Source: Adenanthera pavonina (taxonomy: Eukaryota; Streptophyta; Magnoliopsida; Fabales; Fabaceae). From it: a stretch of 64,000 bases of DNA. This document shows positions 45,241 to 59,100 of this stretch, one piece after another (within the stretch, counting starts at the first letter, position 1; every line of letters starts with the position of its first letter). Below the pieces are notes generated by a model. That model made no database searches and was not told the origin of the DNA. It worked only from the letters and a program-made list of their open reading frames with translations. The translations under genes and the position numbers were made by a program. The DNA lies in assembly GCA_026686845.1 (NCBI GenBank), contig JAIVEN010000002.1:20992001-21056000 (forward strand). The letters are read 5' to 3'.

Positions 45241-48200
45241 TTATATACTGAAAATGAGGACATTCATACTCTCCGAGTACACTTTATATTTATTATTTGT
45301 TTGACTAGTATATGATTTTTTATTTTGGCCACTGAATAATACTTCATTAATATATATATCATAAACGCCAAATATATACATACTCTGCAAACATGAATCA
45401 TGAACAACAGGATAAGATGACTATAACAGAGACTCAACAAAACAACCGGGAGAACATAAAGGAACATATTGTAACAGAAAATAATAACTTCAGAACCCGT
45501 GAAGCTTATCCTAAGCTCAAAAAATAGATGTTATCCTAAGTCTAAAATAGATCTTTAGCTGTGTGTATAAAAAAGATCTTGTTAAAAGAGATAAAATTCA
45601 CTTTGATTTCTCCATTTTAAAAAAATTAGTTTTCAATCATTAATTGAAAATATTTTTTATGCTTACAAAAACGAACAAGGCCTAAGCACATTCATTTGGA
45701 TCCAATTGCTTGATGATATTTGGTGTATCAACTTTTATAATCACCATGTCCTCAACTTTTGGATTACTTAACCGATCTTTATTAACCAGCAGATCAATCA
45801 ACCGAGGTGAAAGCCAAAAACTTCCCAAAAATATTCTATCAATAACACAGCAACGTTAACGCCACAAAAGGAAAAACCGACACAACAACCCAGAGAGAAA
45901 TCGACACTCTCCCAAAGCAGAGAGAAATTACTAAACTCACATTGAAGAGCCAGTACGATTGCTCATTGTTTTCCTATATTTTTAGGTGAATGTTTCTGTC
46001 TATATATATTTTATTAAATTATATGTGTACTAAATATATAAATAATGATTACAATTTTTTATTATGAGGTTTTTTTAGCACCTTATCTCTCTTAATTATT
46101 TAAAAATATTTTCTTTGCATAAAAATAATTACCATCTCTCAATTGATTGCGAGTGAGTTGAGTAGGATGGATTCATATGCATAAATTTCATTCATAATAA
46201 AAAATAAAAAAGCAAAAAAATTCATACATTCATAATCATGTTAAAATTAATTAAAATAAAATATTGATTGTTATATAAATTTTTTGTATATCTGGTGCCA
46301 TAAATTTTTGTCTATGTATTTTATATAATAAAATTAATAAGTAACTATATCACAAGTGGGTGTAAAAAATTCTAATTAAATTTTTTCATTCAAAGTATGG
46401 ATGAACAATGGTGAAGGGAGATTTCCAGACATGGATTTTCCAACCTTCTCAGAATTGTGGATTTTTACATTTGAATTGTTCAACTATCTCCAATAGTGAC
46501 ATGTGGTTGTTATATGCATTCAGCAAGTTACATCATATTATTCTATTTATATTAGATTGAAGCTTCTGTTTAGTTAATTTCCTCACAATTTTTTATGAGT
46601 TTTTTTTATTTTTATTCTTAATTATTTTTAAATTTTAATTTAATTCATTTTTATTTTAAATTTTTTAATAATTACTTTAAAATTTCTCAAAATTTTATGA
46701 ACAAAAAAGTATTTTATTATATGTTGTATTTTAAATTTTTATGGGTAAATCTTTGAAAATATATAAAATTTATAGACATCATAAAAAATTTCAATTTTAA
46801 CATATTTATTTATATAATAAAATTTTTTTAATTACATATTTATATATATTATACATACATAAAAAATAAATTAATTAAGTTATTTAGATAGAGCAATATG
46901 TTGATAAATATTAATATTTTCATAATAAATGGAATCTGATCCTTAAAAATTTTTTTGAATCTAAACCTGGGCACATCAGCTGATAGTGTTTAGATTTGCC
47001 AAGTAATTAAAACTTTTAAAAAGTTAATCCTTTATTAAAATAGTGGATTTGAGTGTGTAACAAACTTGTGAATATCGAAGCTTGCATGTTGTGGTTAAAT
47101 ATGTATTGTAAAATTCTGTTTTTTTCCAGTAATTGGTACAGGGATTTAGTGGATTAATTAGGCATAATGAGAGCTTAATGTATTCTTGCTTTGTTTTGGT
47201 CAGCCGTGAAACTCTAATATTAAAGAACCAATATGAAAAGGATGAAAAGCCAAAAAAAAAATATTTAGGCCAGTGAGCTGTTGTGTAGTCTTATGGTTTT
47301 GATGCTTTGTTTCTGGTTAATAGTGAATTTGGTTATATATATACATGATTTAAATGTTTTCTAGGATTTGTGATGCAATAATTTCTTGCTTTCGATTGAT
47401 TGCTCTTAAATCTGTGATTAGAATGTCTTCTGAAATTTGTTTGTTGATCCAGTAATAACACTCAATTTAAAAGCCAACTAGTGGAAATGTTGAACTTGAA
47501 CTGCATTTTAGAATGATATAGTGTAGAGTTTATGTGCCAAATATGGAATCTCCTTATGTTCAAATAAATAGGTTTGAAATATACACTTAATTTTTACTAA
47601 TTAAGACCCCGAACATTCAGATAGATTTAAATTGTTAGAAGTTTATAATGATATATACCAAAGTTGAATTAAGATAAGCTTTGAGTTGGCAAACATCCAC
47701 AAACAATGTCAAAAAGATTCAGAATTAATTATTATGATTTAATTAAAAAATCAATTTAAAATCATTTCTCTATCGAATATTAGAAATGAACAAATAAGCA
47801 TACCATACCAATAAAATTTCGTCCATACCACTATACATCTTTTCGTTTTCCTTAAGAATGAAAAAAAGAAGTGAGCCAACTTCTATACATAAACAAATCT
47901 AAAAATTTCTTAGGATAACTCTTGCATTGGTCAAAACAACAACAATAATAAATATAAATAACGTAAATTAAAAATATTGAATTTAAAAGGAAAGCACTCG
48001 ATGGTTTCCTTCTTGTAAAGTACTTAAATCGCAATCGTTAATTATTAGATGAGTTTTGTTAGAACCCTATATAATTTAATAGTTACTTAGCTACAGTTTC
48101 ACTAGAATGGTAGATACTTGATTGCGGTTTATTAGAACTGTAGATAAGTAACAACATTGGCAATAACCACATTCGTATAATCAAATCCATGGTAAGATAT

Positions 48201-48905
48201 ACTATTCATTAGCTATAAATAATGTGAATCATCTTAAATAATATGCAATGCACAAAGCCCACTTCTATGTAGCTGTATTTTCATTTAGTAATTGATGTGT
48301 AATTAGATGGTCTGCACCTAAAGAATCTCATTGAGGTGCAATTAGATAGCTCGAACCTCATTAAACTATTCATAGAGCACTGATTACAAAATCCTTTTAA
48401 GTGTAGGAGGAGGCCCCAAAATGGGAGCTCCAGATGGTCTTGCCGTGGGACAACATCATCGACAACAACAACAATAATATATATAGAACAGTACAATGAA
48501 CATTTAACATAGTTCCACTATAATATATAATATTCTTAAAACAGGAAATCATCCGAAAAGATTTTCTCTTGGGCCAGACTTGGTCTAAGTGGACAAGGTG
48601 GAGCTCAAAATCCCCTCTCTATCTCTCTCCACTTGAACCATCATGGTCCATGAGAGAAACTAAACTCGAAAATCATATCCTTGATTTATTACTGTCCTGA
48701 CATGTGTATAAAGCATAAATCAACTTCAAGTTCATTACAACAGAAGATGGAACTTATAACCCTGTGTTTTCCTAAATCATAACAACAACAATAACCTAGA
48801 TAAACCATTTCAATCTATAAAACATACTTATTATTCCTGCTGAGACTTAAAGATAAAAATCTCACAACAGCAGCTAGCAGCCAAGTTGATTTTCTTCATC
48901 GTTCA
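45241..48905. other. AT-rich intergenic DNA
   Basis: No coding sequence or clear mobile element seen. The stretch just before 48906 (about 48540-48905) is somewhat more complex and is probably the 3' UTR and flank of the F-box gene that follows. Confidence 0.45.
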
Positions 48906-51296
48906 TTAGTACCAATACTTTGAATGCGACGGAGATATAGTTCTATCATTAGAATGTTCAAATACGAAGAATCTGGCTCTTGGTGACGCAGCCCAGGATC
49001 GAAAAAGGTGTTTATAATAGATTGCATCTGAAGGATATAGCAACCTAGTGCGGAGGTTTCTTGGGAGAATGAACACCAGAGCCTCCAGATTAATTGACTT
49101 CTGAAGCAGCACCTTCACCAATTCTAGTTCATAGTTTTCAAACTTGAAACCTATGAGCTTCACGAACCTGAGTCGATTGAAGCAATAGGGGAAGCTGTCC
49201 ATCATAGGTTTCTGATGCAATTTCCAGTACAACCCACACTCATAATGGTAACCATTCAGCTACAACCACATTTAAACATGTATTAACTCATCAAAACATA
49301 TATATATAATTCAAAAATATATATATACACTCTTTTTGGCCATAAAAAAAAAAAAATATATATATATATATATAACTGCAAAGCAAATTACAAAAGTGTT
49401 CAAACAGTATCTTGGAAAGGATTATAGATAGTTCAACCACATGCAAACCAGGAAAAAGAACATAGTAAAAGGGGATGAGGGAATAGTATATATCTCAGGA
49501 ACACAAACCCATCATAATCGAAGTGCTTGGCAAACCAAACGACTGCCTTGTTCAAATGCCGAAGAATCCAACAAATTACAAGCCCAGGTGTATGCACACT
49601 AATCAAAGTTAAAATCTTGCAACTAATAACAACTCATGCAACTCTTTTATGGCGCTTCATTTTCATTTAATAAATGGAACATTAATTATCATGAGCAATA
49701 TCAAATTTATTTCTCATTCAATAAATTATGTAATAGTAAGCTATTATTTAGTATTGTATTGATTGCGAATATTGGTAAAATGTAGTTGTTATAAAATTCA
49801 TACAGATATACCTAATTTATTGTTTTACAAAATCACAATGATAAAATGATACTGAAAAAACTTTCATATTATATATTCATTTTTATGTAAAAAACTTCAT
49901 ATGAATTCATTACTCATATATCAAATAATAATATTTGAATAAATAATTTTTGTCATTAACTCAATATCTATCAATACAGACCCAATATTTATCAATTGTT
50001 TATATTAAATTTTAAATTAAAACGAATTTTATGAGTAAAACCATTTTGAGCGATCAATATAATGATTACTCTCAGTTGAGGATATTGATAATAATACTCA
50101 CATCGATGAACAACACCTCCAGAGCTGGACAGCTCTTCAGAAACACAGCAACATCATATGGATTACAGAAAATTCCGCCCTCCATGAATATCTGAAGTTC
50201 CCTCAGCCTCGCTAAGCAAAAATGCATTTCTCTATATTGCCCATTTCTAAACCTCGCTGCCAAAGCCTTTAAAAAAAATAAACAAAATAAAATTAAGTGG
50301 TCAATCTAGCAAAACCTAATGACACAAAAACAACTCAATAAAAATAAATAAATTATATATAGCTAGGAATAAAGTATAGATCATATATACCTCGAGAAAA
50401 ATACTAGAGGTTGTAAGAACAGTCACGTAAAATAGGTCGACGGCCAAACGATCGATCATATGAGTCAGCAAGTATCCTCTCGTAGGGAAAAACTTGATGA
50501 ATGCCTCCTTCACTGGTAAAACCCTTGCAAAGTGAATTTTGAGCACAGCCCCACAATAAAATATCGACCTAAGACTAGGGACATCAATTTTAATCCCATC
50601 CAGGTTAGGGCAACAAGCAATTTTTAGAGTCCTGAAGCTGTTATGCTCACTCCCACATATATTCATGACCCTTATTCTTGAACATTCTGACAAATCCAAA
50701 GTGTTGAGAAACTTACATTGAGATATCAAAATCTTGAGTTGATTTTCAGTGAGTTGAAGTCTTCTCAGGACAAGAATGTTTAAGAATTTCAGACCAGTTA
50801 AGACTTGTGGTAACCGGATTTCACAGTTGATGAGCTTTAGGCTTCGGAGTGTTTGGATGTCCAGAAAATGAAAGTTCAGATGGAAAGGTTGAGAGAATTT
50901 GAATTCGAGTTCTTTGATTCGTTTGAGAATGCTGACTCCAAGCCATTTCTCGATCAAAGGTTCCACTCCCTTTGGATCGATGTGCAAGCAGAAAGCTTGA
51001 ATCTCTGGAGCCTTATTGAGATCGAAGACTCGTCCGACCAAATCCACGAGCTCTTGTTGATCGAATCCTTGAAACTCTGGGCCGAACAGTAACCTTCGAT
51101 TGAAATGCCAGACATTCTTGAATCTGGTCGATACAGTACCCACCTGCACTGCTTCTTTGATGGGTAAGAAGGAAAACACGTTTTCTAGAAGATCCTCATG
51201 AAGCTGACCAGCAGCAGGAGGAGGATCATGCACAGTGTGATCATTCTCACTTTTGATTTTCTTTTGGGGTTGACGATCCATTGGGCATTTTCTCAT
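48906..51296 (-). CDS. F-box/LRR protein with FBD-like C-terminus
   Basis: Three exons, 51296-50391, 50266-50102 and 49259-48906, all joined in phase 0 with GT/AG borders, give 474 residues. The ATG at 51296 is the first in frame; a second at 51281 (MDRQPQKK) is equally possible. An F-box lies at about residues 30-75 (LHEDLLENVFSFLPIKEAVQ, ending RFKNVWHFNRRLLF). It is followed by irregular leucine-rich repeats (LRSLKLINCEIRLPQVLTGL, LNTLDLSECSRI, FRTLKIACCPNLDGI). The C-terminal CFNRLRFVKLIGFKFENYEL, with KSINLEALVF beyond it, resembles the FBD domain. Such proteins are predicted substrate receptors of SCF ubiquitin ligases; the family is large and fast-evolving in plants, and the target is unknown. 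No frame damage is seen. Confidence 0.82.
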
Positions 51297-51299
51297 CAC

Positions 51300-54200
51300 T
51301 TCACATAAAAGTGACAGACAGAGAGAAAAGGAAGTGAAAGAGAAAAGAGAGAAACTTTACCCCAGTGTGACAATTCAGGGGCGCTAGATATTTTAAATAA
51401 AACCTATATTTATTTGTGTATAGAAAGAATTAATTATGGGTTTTGCAGATTCATTGAGCCATAGGGTTGACCTCCCTTATCTGGCATATCTGTGGACGAA
51501 GTAAGCAAATTATACAGCATATTCATTACTCAGGAGTCGATCAGCACCCAGTTCACACCATTTCTTAATAATTAGTATAGAAGGAAACAAAAAGAGTGAG
51601 GTAGTGTTGTGTTTTTACTGAGAATGCTGGGTCAAGTGTGTGAAAATACACCGGACTGATGATTTTAGATTCTGTAAGAAACAAATAATTCAATAAAAAG
51701 TTATAAGAATTCATCCCAGCTTTGTATACAACTCACAAGATCATGTCATTTTTATCCCAACCGTCCATCTATCCTATAAATTGCAAATGGATAGCTGAGA
51801 TCGATTATTAACACCTCTATACTGAATTCGTCTCTCATTGAATCCAAATGGGTGGTTGCAGGATATGAACTACGTAGGTCATTTTGGGGTTATGAAATTT
51901 TGTTTTTTGGTGAATAAATGAAAGTTTATTTTGAAGTTGCCTTGGAATTTGCATGGGCGACAATTTGCTGAAGACCGGCGGTTTACTTTTTTTTTTTATA
52001 TACATATATTTTTTAGTTTGAAATTTCATTAATGGTCTTTCCTTAACTATAAAATGCTTTTGAAATGATGCAAAATCTAAAAAATTTATTGCCATTAAAT
52101 TTTTATTTTTGGTCAGAAATAAATTTACTCATTGACCGTATCTGTTGATGCAAAATAGCACAATAACTAAATGCCAAGCCTTTTTTGGTACCCTTATTTG
52201 CATGTACGAGTAACTGAATTATGGTTCTTGAAAAACAAAAAAAGGAAAGAAAAAAAAATACAAAAGAAAAAGGCTGCAGCATAAAGAAAGAAACTTACCC
52301 TTAATTGAATATCCCCATTCAGACTGAGGCCCTTTTCATGGATTCTATATGGCACTTATGGAATGAGGCCGTTTCCTTGTATTTTATATTGGTCCAAAAA
52401 AAAATATAAATTTTATATTTTATATTCAATATTAGTATTAGGATTCTTTTGTAATATATATTATCAAGCTTTCAATTTTTTTTAGCTACCAATCTTTCAA
52501 TTGCATGAAGAAAGTAATCATGAGGTTTTATAATCAAAATATATATTGTCCTCTTTTGGTCAGCAAATATGTAATGTCATTCAATTTTTTCCCGTTTCAT
52601 TCTTTCTTGTATAGTAAAATAATTATGCGAGACCAATTGTGTTATGTATTTATTTTATTTTTCAGCGTATAAGATGATTTCTTTTGTTAAAAAAAAAACC
52701 TTCACCCTTCATTAAAAATAATATCTTAAGAATAATGGTGATTTCTTTTGTAAAAAATATTTTTCTATAAAAAATCATTCTCATACTATTATTTCAACTA
52801 AAAGTGTGCCACATGCAAAAGATATATGCTAAATTATACTATTCATGACTAATGAATAATACAATTTTTTATAGATTTTATTATATATTAATGTATTAAT
52901 GTTATTTACTATGTTCTAAATTTGATAAAGTCAACGTTTTATATTTTTTAAATATATTTTAAAATATATATAATTAAACTTATTATTCATTGTATGAGAA
53001 ATTAATGTTAGACATTTTTTTAACTTAATTCTAATTTTTAAAACAAATCTAAGAGAGTATAAAAAAATATTCATCATATGATCATATCTTTTGATTTAAG
53101 TGAGTTGTTGAAATCTAATTCATCTAATTTTTTTTTCTATAAAACAATTTTTATCATAAGAGTATAAAAAATATTTAAAATATGAAGATTCTTTTTAAAA
53201 ACGTACATTTTCACCAACCACAGAAAAAATTCTCGTGCTTCTTTAATGTTTTTTTTTTGGGACCATTCTTAACGAGTTACAATGTCTTTTTAAAAAGGAC
53301 ATGTAAAATCTATAAGTCCAGAATAATAGCTTGTGCTGTCAAAAAAACAAAAAAAAAGAAAACATTATATATTATATACTATCAATATATATAATTCACT
53401 GTAGATTCTATTATTGTGCAAAACATGAGACCCGCAATTTAATTCTTTATAATTTTTTATAGTTAAGATTGGTTATCTCTATTTACCTATAATTTCTTAA
53501 ACACAAAATCTTACTTAAAAAATATCAATCCTTTCGTATTTGACCTAATAATCACTGTAATTTTAAATTATTTTTTATTGTTGTTAAGTCTAGAGTCATG
53601 GGATTGAACCCCTTTGTTTCAGCTTTATTTTAATTAAAAAAATCACTTTTTATATAAAAAATATTTTTAAAATATTTATTTAAATTTTTAAAATAATCAG
53701 AACCTTTAAAAAAATTCTACTTATTTTGAGAAGAGCAGTTTAAAAAAAAACAGTTATCCTATATAAGAGAGAGAAAAAAAAGTGAAAAAGGCGAAAAGTA
53801 TCAATCTAACTTTATAAAACTGCAAAAATAACAAAATTTTTGCCTCAAGAAATATTATAGTACAAATCTCATATTTTTCTCATTCACCTTCAATCATCCA
53901 CTTTAATTGCTAAACCGTTTAAAAAGTATTTTTTTAGATCTTAACTTAACACAAAATAATTTCTATTTTTCATAAAATATCTAAATAATTAATCACTCTT
54001 TAAACAGTATAAAAATCACTTTCTTTTAAAAGCTTAAAAAAACGAGGCCACAGTGTGAATCATATTTTTAAGAGCAATTATTTTACTTTTTGATTCCTAT
54101 AAAATTTCTGCTTCAATAAAGTTTGGTTCTTGAAAAGGAATTAGTGCAACTAATATTAGGAACCTAGACTAACTCAGTTCCTACTGAGTCCCAAACAAAT

Positions 54201-55136
54201 TGTGATTCCTCAAATCAGGTTTACTTTAAAACTTTAAAACTTCAAAAATGAAATGAATTTGTTTTGTTGATGCTATAGGATAAAGATTTAGATAACAAGT
54301 CCAGGAATCTTAAAAAAGATAGCTCAGGAAGAGATCAGACCACAAATTTTATAAGGATTTCAGAATCAGGTAATTATTAATTATACATCCACTCTAAATA
54401 CGCAAATTATTTTAATAAGGTTTTTCAGAGTTTACTTCCTTAATTGAATGGATATATTGTTTGATGGTATGTGATACAGCAAAACACAGTGGAGAGAATT
54501 TTTTTTTTAACCAAAATCACATTGGAGAGTTTTTTTTTTTGGTGACTATCACGATGGCGAGTTAACTTTTGGCAAATTAAACGTTGGCATTTTAATAAAG
54601 TTGTCGGCCCATATTAAGAGATTGGCCTAACTGGAATGACTTGGTCCAATTGAATATTCCTGAATGAATTTTCAACTGGCCCATTTATAAAGTGCGGTGA
54701 TCCAATAATCAAAAGTGCATCAAAGTTTTTATTTAACCCTCTTTCTTTACAGTTTGTTGTGACTTACTTATTTATATTTCAATCATAATTCTATTAGAAA
54801 TAATCACAGACATTAGAACAACCCACTTATATATTGAAAGTGTATTTTACCAATCCTAAACAATTTCAAAATAGTTTGATTGTATTGTTAAAATAAAATA
54901 GGTTTTTTATTTGTTCTCATTGTTTGGATAAAGCCCCAAAAAATAGAGTAATGTTGATAAAAATTCCATTGAAAAATTGCCAATGGAACTTTAATGTCTT
55001 ATTTATGTCAAACACTATTTTATGAAAACTCATTTTTTTTTTCTGTTTGAAACCTAGTGTTTGAATAGGCACAAATATTATTTTGATACAAAATTACAAA
55101 TCTTTGTTCAGCCTAGGATTTTTTCGAGAAAAATCT
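51300..55136. other. AT-rich intergenic DNA
   Basis: The first 100-150 bp are the 5' leader and promoter of the F-box gene. Beyond that I see only AT-rich DNA with short poly(A)/poly(T) tracts, and no gene or RNA. Confidence 0.45.
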
Positions 55137-55592
55137 AGGGCCTGTTTGTTTAAGTTTTAGAAAAAAGTATTTTTATTGTTTAAAAAAATGATTAACTATT
55201 TAGAGGTTTTTATGAAAATAGAAATTAATTTGCATTTAGTTAAAATCATAAAAAAGTACCTTTTAAGGGTTTGTTATGGGGCAACGAGAGGAAATAATGT
55301 AGTAGTAGAGGCAAATTTTATCAGTTACACAATTTTAAAGTGTTACTTTTGTACATAAAATCAAAATGCAATCTTGTTGTCACCTTTTTACTTTTTTTTC
55401 TCTCATTTATCACAACTACCTTTTTTTAAAACCTACTCAATAGCTTCTCAAAATAATTAAAAAATAGTTTTTTTTTTAAATTTTGACTATTTTAAAAAGT
55501 TTAAACAAATATCCTAAAAAAATTTAAGAAATATTTTTTTTGAAAAAAAAAGTGATTTTTTCATTAAAAAAACAGTTTAAACAAACCGGCTC
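55137..55592. mobile_element. hAT-like MITE, about 455 bp
   Basis: The left end GGGCCTGTTTGTTTAAGTTT and inverted right end GGAGCCGGTTTGTTTAAACT match, with further similarity inward. AT-rich, non-coding; target duplication not clear. Confidence 0.65.
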
Positions 55593-56158
55593 CAAATTGG
55601 TTGAGAAGGGCTGTATTCTTGGAAAAGGCTATCTAAACTACTTATGAAAATTGAACTCAACGTGCCGATGTAAAGCAAATTTATTCGGAACAAGTTTTTA
55701 TTGGAAAAGATTTTGGAAATGAGAAACACATTCTTATATGGGAGCAATGATGTTTTATAATAAATTAATAAAAGTTCATTCAAATAAGTTTTACAAATGA
55801 TAAAATGTAAGGGAACATTTATTGAATATGAAAAATCTACTAAAAGATTATTTTCCCATTATTTCTTCCACTAAATTTTGCCCAAGAGCTGATTAAAGAT
55901 ATACCAACAGGCAAAACAATAAGAAAGTCAAATTATGGAAGTCAAATAAATTGAATTATTGATGAACACGCATGTTCCATAAATCATATTGCATTGTAAT
56001 ATGACAATCGAAGAGTTTGATATAACTGAGTTTAGAGGGCAGAAGAAACAAATTTTTAAACTAAAATAAACAAATAATACTATTCCAAATTTCAGGGACT
56101 CTGCGACAGTAAAAATACGTGCGCTCGAAGGATTCTAGCCCAGGAGATGAATGGCTAC

Positions 56159-59100
56159 CTATGAGCTTCTCAAATACGGATCATTCTTATAACTTGAATA
56201 CAAGGGAAGATCAAGAGCTCTTTCAGCAATTCTGCCATCTTCATGAATCCTAGCTATCAGGCTCTCAAGGGATGGAAAATTGGCCTATTATATTATATAC
56301 ATAATTCCTGTAGTTTAGTGAAACTGTGAAAGCAGGACTAGAACAAGCATGACGAGACGAAAGATGAAAGTACCTCAGGACGTAGATAACCAACTATAAC
56401 AAGCCGTAGGTCTTCCCCATAGAAATCCTCATTGAAGTCATGAAGTAACCATGGTTCCTACATCACAAAAACAGGCATCATAAGAAAATTCAGAGGAAAA
56501 AAGTTAAAAAGCTAGAGGTGCAGTGTTAGTAGTTACAGTTCACAGAGCACTTACTATAGTCTTTTCCTTGTTGTTGAAATACGGATTCCAGCCTATGCTC
56601 ATGACCATTTTATAAACACCTCTTGCAGACAAGCCAGCCCAACCAAAATAAACACCCGTAGGATGTCCTGTAAGGAGATCTGAATGGCCTTCAGTTGACA
56701 AATTAGCTGGAAAAATCAGTGTGCGAAATACTGTTAGTAAGTTAATAAACCAAAAAACCAGTTTCAAGATAGTATCATCTAAATTCTTCCTGGGGCAAAT
56801 GAAAACGGGGAAAAAAATCAGGGTCTCAAGCTTCTAACACAGGTAACCACAAAACAGAATGACTACAAGGAAAAAATCTCTCAGTAGGTTAGATTATCGA
56901 TTTGTGCTTTTCCACATTTACGCTTTATGTCATAATATCATATTACACAAAAGACATATAGTTCAATTTCGATCCAGAGATACCAAGAATACACGGACAC
57001 TATCACAACACAAAATTTTTCAAGTTTCTTACAAACCTGTAGGGATCCCCAGTACCTTTGAACCACGACCAAATCCCTTGATAACAGGACCCCCAATATA
57101 CCAAGGATCTATTGGCAAAGTAGCCTCCACCCCTGCAAGAATTCAGAATGCTAACTCAAATGAGAATGCCATACAAAAGGGGAAAAAAGCAAAAGTATCT
57201 TTCTCATCCCAAATGTTCAGTGTCAATTTCATCCAACATGTTTCCAAAAATCTCCAATGTCTTCCTAAATGCTAATAACATCCAATGTTTGTAGGCAAGC
57301 TACAGATTGTATGACCTTTGTCAGGAGCTGAGGTCAAATCTGGGAAGAGATAGATACTTTTGCCAAAAAAGAAACATAATACATATAAAAAGGACAATCT
57401 AAGGTCTTTGACGCTTACAATCTTCAAATGGAGGCAAACCCCACTTTTCAAGGTGCAAATCAAGCAGGGAATTGATCACCTCATCTGCCGCACTGTAGAG
57501 ATGGGACTGTTTTGGAAGTGATGGTACAGCAATTACTTCCATTCCAGCAGCTTTACCTGCAGTAACACCAGGTCTGAAGTAGCCAAATATGCATGCCTTT
57601 AGAAAGAAGATATGAAGAATAACAACAATCCCTACAGAAACAATTTTAGGATCAAAATTCCTTTATGTAAACCTTGCAGAAAATAATCAAGCCCTCTTCA
57701 ACTATCAGAAAGTGAGATGCCTAAAATACGTATAACAAAACAACCACCAATAGATCACAACGGAAAAGGTTTTACCCAAAACGTAATAAGAATTGAACAG
57801 TTAGAATAATGTCCTATGTCTATCATGTTAATAGCAAAGATAACCCACAGATGAGTGCTGGAAAAATCCTTTAAGACAGATTAAGCTTTGAAGACAAATA
57901 TCAGTCCTGGTTCAAGCATCATATGAAGCATTTCATCTTATAGCTTTGAAGACAGAAAATACATATAAGTAGAGGGTTGACCACAGAAAACAACTACTCA
58001 CTCTAGACAAACAGACAAAAAATCAGGAAAATAGATGAGCAATAAGGATGAAAAAAACAGGAAATAAAATGTTGACAACTGTAAAGTAAAAGCAGACATG
58101 AGAAAATATGGGGCATAAATGATGGGATTCCAACATAATATATGGGTAGATTCTTTTAATGAAATTTGTCTACTTACTGCTACAAGAAACCAAGATCTTA
58201 ATCAATTGATTAAACAAGGAGTTGTCAGGGGGAAAGGCAAATCAAAATAACTAATAGCACATAGTAATTCAGGTTGGCCCACTTCTCCCAGTGGAGATTA
58301 CGAAAAACCTTTTGTCATGCAAATCAGAATATAGTTTCCCTCAAAATTCTATCACAAGCCCAAAATTTCATTGCACCCAGGTTACTTTTTCTCCCCTCTC
58401 ATTCATGCACTGGATGCAAGTAAGAATTCAGAAACTACAAAAAAAATTCAGTATAACTGAACTTCTCTTAGTTAAGAACCAACCACCATGGATACAAGTA
58501 AAACATGTCCTTTTGGCTGGCCAAGCCACCAACACAAAAGTATCCCTAAGGCAATAGGTGATTTATTTGACAGCCAAACATCTCACATAATAGATCTTCA
58601 ACTTAAAATTGTGATAACTAGGCTGCAATCCCCAACCAGAACTACTGGGAGCAAAAGAGATTCTTTCATAATCTTCTTTTCAGGTAGTCGGAAGGAGGAG
58701 GAGGAGAGGTTACCTTTATATTACAAACACCTGCTGTCTTTTTTCTTTTCTTCTTCTTCTTCTTTTTTTTGGGTATAGACATCAGTCTTTAAACCATTAA
58801 GATAATTAAAAATTAAAATAATTTCTTTTATTTATTTAATTGTTTTGGAGGGGTGGTAAAGCAAGCTTTATTCCAATACAAAGTGTAACTTAAAAAAAAT
58901 GGAAGAAATACAGTAAATCATATATGAGAAAAATAGTACAAGGAAAAAACCAAGAATCAAGTAACTTACAGAGAGTCTTCAATGACAAGACAGCTGGAAG
59001 GCTCAACACTTAACCTGTGAGCAGCTTCAAGGAATCTGACACAATAAAGCACAATAAATAAAATTTAGAAGAAAATAAATCTTTGAGATAAATAACCTTC